This document shows positions 59,095 to 64,000 of a stretch of 64,000 bases of DNA, piece after piece. Position 1 is the first letter of the stretch. Every line of letters begins with the position of its first letter. The notes beneath the pieces were generated by a model, which saw only the letters and a program-made list of their open reading frames with translations, searched no databases and was not told where the DNA came from. The translations under genes were made by a program, and so were the position numbers. Origin of the DNA: an uncultured Clostridia bacterium (GTDB lineage Bacteria; Bacillota; Clostridia; Christensenellales; Borkfalkiaceae); the NCBI GenBank assembly GCA_944337235.1, contig CALVLK010000001.1:1-64000 (forward strand), in the 5' to 3' direction.

Positions 59095-59775
59095 TTATTT
59101 GGCGCCTGTGCGGCGGAATACACCTACGATCGTCTTAAATATGATCTTGATATCAAGTCCTATCGAACAATGGTCGACGTAATACAATTCAAGTTTTTGG
59201 CGCTCCCCGCTCTCGTATGTGCAGTTGCTGCGCCCGTTGGCGGCCCACCATCCGATCATACCCGGCTTTACGGAAAGAAGTTTCTGCATATCTTTTCCGT
59301 ATTTGCTTTCAGCCTCTTCGCGCATGAGCGGCCTCGGTCCGATCACCGAAATATCGCCTTTGAAAATTGAAAAGATATTTGGCAATTCGTCGAGGCTTGT
59401 CCTGCGCAAAAATTTTCCGAGTTTTGTGATGCGGGGATCGTTATCAATCTTATACTCTTCCCGATATTGCCGCAGCTGTTCGGGCGTAAGCTGAAGTTCG
59501 AGCTGATCTGCGTTCACCCGCATACTGCGGAATTTTGCGATGTAGATGTCCTTTCCGTTTTTTCCCACGCGTGGATGGCGATAAAAGACAGGCCCCCCGT
59601 CGCTGCATTTGACCGCGATCGCCAATATGAGATACAGCCAGGAAAGCAGAACAATGACGATCGACGAAGAAACAATGTCGAATGCACGTTTTATAAAAAG
59701 ATATAATTTATATCCCGCACCGCGCCTTTTTACAGGGCCCGATTCGGAGCTTTGCAGTACCGTGTTTTTATCCAT
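59095..59775 (-). CDS. Undecaprenyl-phosphate sugar phosphotransferase (priming enzyme)
   Basis: 226 residues, the catalytic core of the PglC/WcaJ/WbaP family. One membrane segment at about 29-50 (DIVSSSIVIVLLSWLYLILA), then KFRSMRVNAD, FLRRTSLDELPNIFSIFKGD and VIGPRPLM. It moves a sugar-1-phosphate onto undecaprenyl phosphate to start the polysaccharide unit. First gene of the exopolysaccharide operon, after a perfect promoter and a leader of about 140 nt. Confidence 0.93.
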   Translation of the reverse strand: MDKNTVLQSSESGPVKRRGAGYKLYLFIKRAFDIVSSSIVIVLLSWLYLILAIAVKCSDGGPVFYRHPRVGKNGKDIYIAKFRSMRVNADQLELQLTPEQLRQYREEYKIDNDPRITKLGKFLRRTSLDELPNIFSIFKGDISVIGPRPLMREEAESKYGKDMQKLLSVKPGMIGWWAANGRSNCTYESGERQKLELYYVDHCSIGLDIKIIFKTIVGVFRRTGAK

Positions 59776-59918
59776 CGTAAATCAGTTTCTCCAAATTATC
59801 AGAGATATACTCGGTGCTTCATAGAATAGAACGATTCAGCGGCCTGTTTTGTCCCTTAAAAAACAAAAAAACAGGGACGTCGGCAGAAAAATCGCACAAT
59901 CCGACGCAAGTTTATCAA
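59776..59918 (-). promoter_or_regulatory. Structured 5' leader of the exopolysaccharide operon
   Basis: The leader contains two overlapping, mutually exclusive stems on the - strand: GTCCCT with AGGGAC, and CCTGTTTT with AAAACAGG (both within about 59,840-59,878). T-runs lie between the arms. This could be an attenuator or RNA switch. I recognise no known riboswitch class. Confidence 0.4.
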
Positions 59919-59925
59919 CATAAAC

Positions 59926-59954
59926 ATTATACTTTCCACAAATATGATTGTCAA
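59926..59954 (-). promoter_or_regulatory. Consensus sigma-A promoter of the exopolysaccharide operon
   Basis: On the - strand, TTGACA (59954-59949), 17-bp spacer, TATAAT (59931-59926): perfect consensus in an AT-rich gap. Confidence 0.88.
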
Positions 59955-60045
59955 GTATCAAAGTGTGTTTTATCATAAATTTTAATGTTATTCCGAATAG
60001 TTCATCGGAAGAACGAAAAATGTCATCTATTGACATATATTGAAA

Positions 60046-60075
60046 GAACCGACCCGCGTCATTACCGGTCAGTTC
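60046..60075 (-). terminator. Possible terminator at the end of the rRNA methyltransferase gene
   Basis: On the - strand, a 9-bp stem GAACTGACC / GGTCGGTTC (one wobble pair) overlaps the stop codon and is followed by TTTCAATATAT. Modest U-run. Confidence 0.5.
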
Positions 60076-60968
60076 TTGTATAAGATCGTAAGAAAGAAGC
60101 CCTCGTACAGCTCATCCGGGCAGACGGCGAGCATGCCGTCTGCTGTCGGCAGCTGCGGAAGCTGCGACGCAAGCGGAAAAGGTTCTATACGGCACCCCTC
60201 CCGCCTGCAGAGTGCAAGTACCTGGTCCTCGTTTTCCTCCCGCAGAACGGAACAGGTGGAATATACCAATCTTCCGCCCGGTTTCAGAAGGCGGAAAGCC
60301 TTCTCCAACAGCTTTTTTTGCAGCGAAACACTGTTTTCGACGAGCTTTGGCGAGATCTTCCCGGGATTGGCAGCCGTCAGCGTACCGCTTCCGCTGCACG
60401 GTGCGTCGAGCAGAATGCAGTCAAAGCGGAAGAAGTCGTCCAGCTTCAGCGCGTCCGTCTGCAACAGTGCGATGCGCCTGATCCCCTGCCGTTCGACGTT
60501 GAATTTCAGGCGCTCAAAGCGAAGTTTATCTCTTTCGCACGCCGTGATGCGCGCCCGATCGCCCGTAAGCGCCGCGATCTGCGTCGTCTTGCCGCCCGGG
60601 GCAGCCGTCATATCGAGAATGCTCTCCTCCGTCCTGGGGCAGAGCGCGAGCGGCGGCAGCATGGAAGACAGACTCTGCAGATAGAATGCCCCTTGCGCAT
60701 AGAGCGGAGATTTGATCAGGGGCGCCTCTGTCGTATTTTCTGCCACAAACGCATCGGCATACCACGGTACGGATCGAAGAGAGATACCTGCCGCCGTCAG
60801 CTCTTCACGTGTCTGCTGCGGCGGCATGCGCAGCGGATTCAGCCGCAGCGTCACGGCGCGCGTAGCACAATATCCTTCAAAGATGCGTTCGGCGCTCTCC
60901 CTGTCGTATTGTGCAAAGATCCGATCGTGCAGCCAAAGCGGACAGATCTCAGCGAGCGAAGTCGTCAC
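60069..60968 (-). CDS. rRNA cytosine-C5 methyltransferase (RsmB/RsmF-like)
   Basis: 299 residues of the NOL1/NOP2/Sun family. The SAM motif is ILDMTAAPGGKTTQIAAL, motif IV is LLDAPCSGSGTL, and the catalytic cysteine lies in VYSTCSVLREENE. There is no NusB-like N-terminal domain, so it is closer to RsmF or the short YebU-like enzymes than to RsmB. It overlaps ktrA by 4 bp at its start. Confidence 0.88.
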   Translation of the reverse strand: MTTSLAEICPLWLHDRIFAQYDRESAERIFEGYCATRAVTLRLNPLRMPPQQTREELTAAGISLRSVPWYADAFVAENTTEAPLIKSPLYAQGAFYLQSLSSMLPPLALCPRTEESILDMTAAPGGKTTQIAALTGDRARITACERDKLRFERLKFNVERQGIRRIALLQTDALKLDDFFRFDCILLDAPCSGSGTLTAANPGKISPKLVENSVSLQKKLLEKAFRLLKPGGRLVYSTCSVLREENEDQVLALCRREGCRIEPFPLASQLPQLPTADGMLAVCPDELYEGFFLTILYKN

Positions 60969-61618
60969 AGGATCTGCCGATCCATCTTTTTGATCGCTGC
61001 ATTCGTGCCGAACACGACGACGGAGTCCCCGGGCAGAAAGCGATCGTCGCCTGTTGGAACGTGATCCTCCCCGTTGCGGCGGATGAGCAGGACGTTCAGG
61101 TGATAGCGCATGCGAAGATCCATCTCACTGAGCTTTCTTGAGGGTTCTTTTCCGCTGTATTTGAGCGTCGCGACACTGGAGCTCTCCGTCACACGGAAGT
61201 ACTGTGTGATGCCCTGATTGAGCAGCCTGCCGCACAGATTGTTGACGGCAAGCTCCCATGCGTCGATGACCTCGTCTGCGCCCAGACGCAGCATGACGCG
61301 TTTGGTTGTCTCCTCCTCCGCGCGCACAATGATGCGCTTGACGCCGAATTCTTTGAGCAGAACGAGCATGAGGATGGTCGCTTCAATGTTTGCGCCGATC
61401 GCAATGACGACGCAGTCCACCTCGCCAAGATCGAGCCGCCGCAGCGTCTCTTCCTTTGTGCAGTCACAGCAATAGGAGAGCGGGATCTCCTCCGCAATGC
61501 GGTTGACGCGCTCTTCGTCGCTGTCGATCGCCATGACGTTTGCGCCCTGTTCGGCGAGCTGCAGACAAAGCTTGCTTCCGAACGATCCGAGTCCGATCAC
61601 TGCAAAATTCTTCTTCAT
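60965..61618 (-). CDS. ktrA: Potassium uptake regulator KtrA/TrkA
   Basis: 217-residue cytoplasmic gating ring subunit. The RCK_N Rossmann motif is FAVIGLGSFGSKL (5-17) with acidic IDSDEERV binding the nucleotide ribose; the RCK_C domain runs from about 135 to 217. It opens the KtrB channel in response to ATP/ADP and perhaps c-di-AMP. It lies 21 bp after ktrB, with AAAGGAG upstream. Confidence 0.94.
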   Translation of the reverse strand: MKKNFAVIGLGSFGSKLCLQLAEQGANVMAIDSDEERVNRIAEEIPLSYCCDCTKEETLRRLDLGEVDCVVIAIGANIEATILMLVLLKEFGVKRIIVRAEEETTKRVMLRLGADEVIDAWELAVNNLCGRLLNQGITQYFRVTESSSVATLKYSGKEPSRKLSEMDLRMRYHLNVLLIRRNGEDHVPTGDDRFLPGDSVVVFGTNAAIKKMDRQIL

Positions 61619-61639
61619 GAATTTCTCCTTTGATAGCTT

Positions 61640-62950
61640 TTATCCGACGAGGACGTCCGCCTCTGCATAGCGGATCACATCCTCTTCCTTATGATTCCAG
61701 TTGCGCCTGAGCAGCATGAGCACGGTCATACAGCCGATCCTGCCGTAGAACATCGCAAGGCAGAGCATGAGCTTGCTGCCCACCGTGAGCGTCGTGGTGA
61801 GATTTGCCGAGAATCCGACATTCGCAAAGGCAGACACCGTCTCCAACACGATGTAGTCGGTGCAGACGCCCGGCTCGAAATAGCAGATGATAAACACGGT
61901 GAGAAAGACGAATATAAGCGTTGTCACCGTGATCAGCATGGAGCGCGAAACGATGCGCGGCGAAATGGAGCGCTTGAAAGCGGTCGTCGGTTTTCCGCGC
62001 ATGAAGGAAAAGAGCGCGACCACGACGACAAAGAACGTCGTGCATTTGATGCCGCCTGCCGTGGAAGCGGGCGCGCCGCCGATGAACATGAGCAGATCGC
62101 AAAGCATCATAGAGCTGCTCTTCCATGTCGTGAAGTCTGCAACGCTGAACCCGCAGGTGCGCGCCATGGCGCTCATGAACATCGCCTCGCCAAAGGTGAT
62201 ATTCCCCCATTCCGAGAAGAAGAAACCAAGGCCGCCGCCAAAGAGCAGGATGGGCGTTATGGTGAGCACGATCTTGCTGTGCGCGGTCAGCCTGCGCAGG
62301 CGGCGCACCGTGATGACTTCGTTGATGACGATCGTACCGAGGCCGCCGAGGACAGTCATTGTGGCCGTGCTCAAAAGCAGCAACCAGTTTTCGGAATAAT
62401 CGATGAGGCTGTTTGCCCCGAACAGGTCAAATCCCGCATTGTTGAAGGCAGAGACCGACTGAAAGAGCGAGAAGAATACAAGATCAGCGCCGCTGTAATC
62501 GTTGCGCAGCGCGATCATGTTGAGGATGAAGCCGATGCACTCTATGATCGCCGTGATGAGCAGGACCCTGCCCAGGAAGCTGCGTACTTTCAGCCGCTGC
62601 GAGCCCATATTTTCTTCGATGAGAAACTTGTCGGAGAGGCCGAGTTTGATCCCGAATAGTGTAAATGCCGACGTCATGACGGTGACAAAGCCAAGGCCGC
62701 CGATCTGAACGAGCAGCATGATGACAAACTGCCCGAATCGTGTAAAGGTATCGATGAGCACGACGGAGGAAAGCCCTGTGATGCAGACGGCGCTTGTCGT
62801 CACAAAGAGCGAGTCGACGAATGCGATCCCGTTCGTGGTCGAGATGGGCAGCATGAGCACCAGGCATCCGATGAGGATGATGGCAAGGTAGCCCAGCAGC
62901 ATATACAGATAGGGAAATTTCAGCTTGAAGTTTTTATTGTTATGTTTCAT
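61640..62950 (-). CDS. ktrB: Potassium uptake membrane subunit KtrB
   Basis: 436-residue cation channel of the TrkH/TrkG/KtrB family, four M1-P-M2 repeats. Filter-like segments are visible as TTSAVCITGLSS, FNNAGFDLFG, ARTCGFSVADF and FANVGFSANL, with PASTAGGIKCTTF typical of KtrB. ATG 62950 is 3 bp after the GTPase stop. Imports K+ with Na+ coupling. Confidence 0.95.
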   Translation of the reverse strand: MKHNNKNFKLKFPYLYMLLGYLAIILIGCLVLMLPISTTNGIAFVDSLFVTTSAVCITGLSSVVLIDTFTRFGQFVIMLLVQIGGLGFVTVMTSAFTLFGIKLGLSDKFLIEENMGSQRLKVRSFLGRVLLITAIIECIGFILNMIALRNDYSGADLVFFSLFQSVSAFNNAGFDLFGANSLIDYSENWLLLLSTATMTVLGGLGTIVINEVITVRRLRRLTAHSKIVLTITPILLFGGGLGFFFSEWGNITFGEAMFMSAMARTCGFSVADFTTWKSSSMMLCDLLMFIGGAPASTAGGIKCTTFFVVVVALFSFMRGKPTTAFKRSISPRIVSRSMLITVTTLIFVFLTVFIICYFEPGVCTDYIVLETVSAFANVGFSANLTTTLTVGSKLMLCLAMFYGRIGCMTVLMLLRRNWNHKEEDVIRYAEADVLVG

Positions 62951-62953
62951 GGA

Positions 62954-63904
62954 TCAATAGAAGGTGGCAAGCTCCTGCTCGGGCGGCTGTGCCGGCACGA
63001 TCGCCGCAGCTTTGAGCACAGGGCCGTTCTGCCCGTACAGCTTATGATATTCTATGTCGATACGCCCTGTCACCTGCACCCAGTCGCGCGTCTTGAAGGG
63101 CACGGAGCCCTGATGCAGCACCACGATGCCGCCGTAGGCGATATCCGCCTCGCAACAGGTCATGATATGTCTGCCGACCACGATCGTGCCTTGTTTGAGC
63201 TTGCGGTCGGTTGCGACCATGCCCTTGAAGGAGACGACCTTGCCGTCGTATTTCTGCATATCCTCCATGAGATCGCGGTAGAAGATGGCGTAGTCGCGGT
63301 CCTTGATGGATACGACGTCCGCCTCTAGATCATAGGGCAGCGGGTCGACGATCTCGTCATATACCGCTCTGCCGTCTGCGTACTCATATACGATCTCCGG
63401 GCGGCGGGAGATGCCGCGTACGATCTTATGAAACTCCATCTGATCGTCGCCATCGCGGAAGCGGTTGAACACCACCATGTCGGCATACTGCACCTTATCG
63501 AAGACGAGCTGCCGCATGTTGCGATTGTAGCTGAGGAAGGTCGTCGCATCGAAGAAGGCCATCACCTGTGCGATCATCCAGCCGTCGGGCATGGCGTCGA
63601 AGAACTGCCCCAGCTCGAGCATGCCGTTGTATTCGACCACGACGCGCTCTGCACGGTATTCGCGCGCAAGCGCCGTCAGCCGCTCGTTCGTCATTTCGGC
63701 GGGATCGAGGGTGCGCACGCAGAAATTTTTTACGGCAAAATGGGAAGAGTCATATTCCTCTTCCCCTTCTTCCAACACCAGGAGCATCGTGCGTTCCCCC
63801 GAGTCAAAACGCGGGTCCGCCATCGTCTCCTGGATAAATTTTGTCTTGCCCGACTCCAAAAAGCCGAGAAACAGATATACGGGAATTTCCGTCTGCATGG
63901 TCAA
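62954..63904 (-). CDS. G3E-family GTPase fused to a YcgQ/TIGR03943-like domain
   Basis: 316 residues. Residues 8-200 resemble CobW/COG0523 metal GTPases: P-loop GFLESGKT (14-21) and the G3E-type ExxG as VEYNGM. The usual CxCC metal motif is absent and the NKxD motif is replaced near FNRFRDGD. Residues 205-316, with YDGKVVSFKGMV and HIMTCCEADIAYGG, resemble the C-terminal domain of YcgQ (TIGR03943/DUF1980). The start is TTG 63904 (overlapping the upstream stop as TTGA) or ATG 63898. Metal handling is inference; the fusion is unusual to me. Confidence 0.7.
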   Translation of the reverse strand: MTMQTEIPVYLFLGFLESGKTKFIQETMADPRFDSGERTMLLVLEEGEEEYDSSHFAVKNFCVRTLDPAEMTNERLTALAREYRAERVVVEYNGMLELGQFFDAMPDGWMIAQVMAFFDATTFLSYNRNMRQLVFDKVQYADMVVFNRFRDGDDQMEFHKIVRGISRRPEIVYEYADGRAVYDEIVDPLPYDLEADVVSIKDRDYAIFYRDLMEDMQKYDGKVVSFKGMVATDRKLKQGTIVVGRHIMTCCEADIAYGGIVVLHQGSVPFKTRDWVQVTGRIDIEYHKLYGQNGPVLKAAAIVPAQPPEQELATFY

Positions 63905-64000
63905 AGTTTGAACAACTCCTCAAGTTTATCTTCGCGAAGCGCACATCCGATCACGCACAGCCTTCCCGTGACGAGCGCACTGCCCGTGCGGATGTCCGCC
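63901..64000 (-). CDS. CobW-family GTPase, C-terminal fragment (runs off the window)
   Basis: The last 32 codons of a gene that starts beyond the right edge. The frame is open to the window end, and the end GRLCVIGCALREDKLEELF fits the CobW/COG0523 C-terminus (RLVFIG...L...L). Its stop overlaps the start of the GTPase-YcgQ gene. Too short for certainty, but adjacency to a second G3E GTPase supports the call. Confidence 0.5.
   Translation of the reverse strand, partial: ADIRTGSALVTGRLCVIGCALREDKLEELFKL

Noticed and set aside
1..64000. CRISPR arrays, insertion sequences, rRNA or further tRNA genes
   Set aside because: I looked for regularly spaced repeats, transposase motifs, terminal inverted repeats and T-arm sequences on both strands; only the tRNA-Trp at position 1 was found.

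Overview
The window looks like chromosome from a spore-forming, Gram-positive anaerobe of the Clostridia (Bacillota). The grounds are a complete eight-gene spoIIIA operon, spoIVB, a ytfJ/gerW homologue, an IspH-ribosomal S1 fusion, a glgC/glgD pair, a biotin-dependent sodium-pump decarboxylase operon, perfect sigma-A type promoters (TTGACA-N17-TATAAT) and a LexA gene with a Gram-positive SOS box. I cannot name genus or family. I see no insertion sequence, prophage or CRISPR array. This is mostly core genome.

Layout. 1-30,455 is read almost entirely on the + strand: tRNA-Trp, rnhA, a VTT-domain membrane protein, a five-gene decarboxylase/transcarboxylase operon (1.8-6.6 kb), surE, a BaiN/HI0933-type flavoprotein, an AroH-cytidylate kinase fusion, plsC, ispH-rpsA, htpG, a cold-shock gene, murC, a full glycogen operon (glgB-C-D-A-P plus a GH13 maltodextrin hydrolase, 16.4-26.9 kb), a XerS-like tyrosine recombinase, hflX and lexA. 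A small Cys-rich protein is the only - strand gene in this half; it diverges from lexA.

30,507-64,000 is read entirely on the - strand. In transcription order from the right it holds: a CobW-family GTPase fragment, a G3E GTPase fused to a YcgQ-like domain, ktrB, ktrA and an rRNA m5C methyltransferase; an exopolysaccharide cluster (priming sugar transferase, two GT4 enzymes, manC, phosphohexomutase, Wzy-like polymerase); a GH51 arabinofuranosidase; spoIIIAA-AH; an Asp23/Gls24 protein; nusB-folD-ispA-tlyA-nadK-argR-recN-spoIVB; an S11 carboxypeptidase; lysA; an M50 protease with scpA-scpB; and DUF2953-ytfJ-dacB-rluB. The two halves converge at the shared terminator near 30.48 kb.

The most interesting site is a perfect 13-6-13 bp inverted repeat at 27,136-27,167, just upstream of the XerS-like recombinase. 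It has the geometry of a dif site, and a third half-site abuts that gene's own -35 box. With the strand convergence 3 kb away, this suggests a single-recombinase chromosome-dimer resolution locus at or near the replication terminus. Other notable points are the AroH-Cmk fusion, a degenerate carboxyltransferase in the decarboxylase operon, Lys/Ala-rich tails on GlgB and GlgA, the GTPase fusion beside the potassium transporter, probable leaderless transcripts, and genes missing from well-conserved blocks (xseAB, dxs, spo0A, accBC, spmAB).
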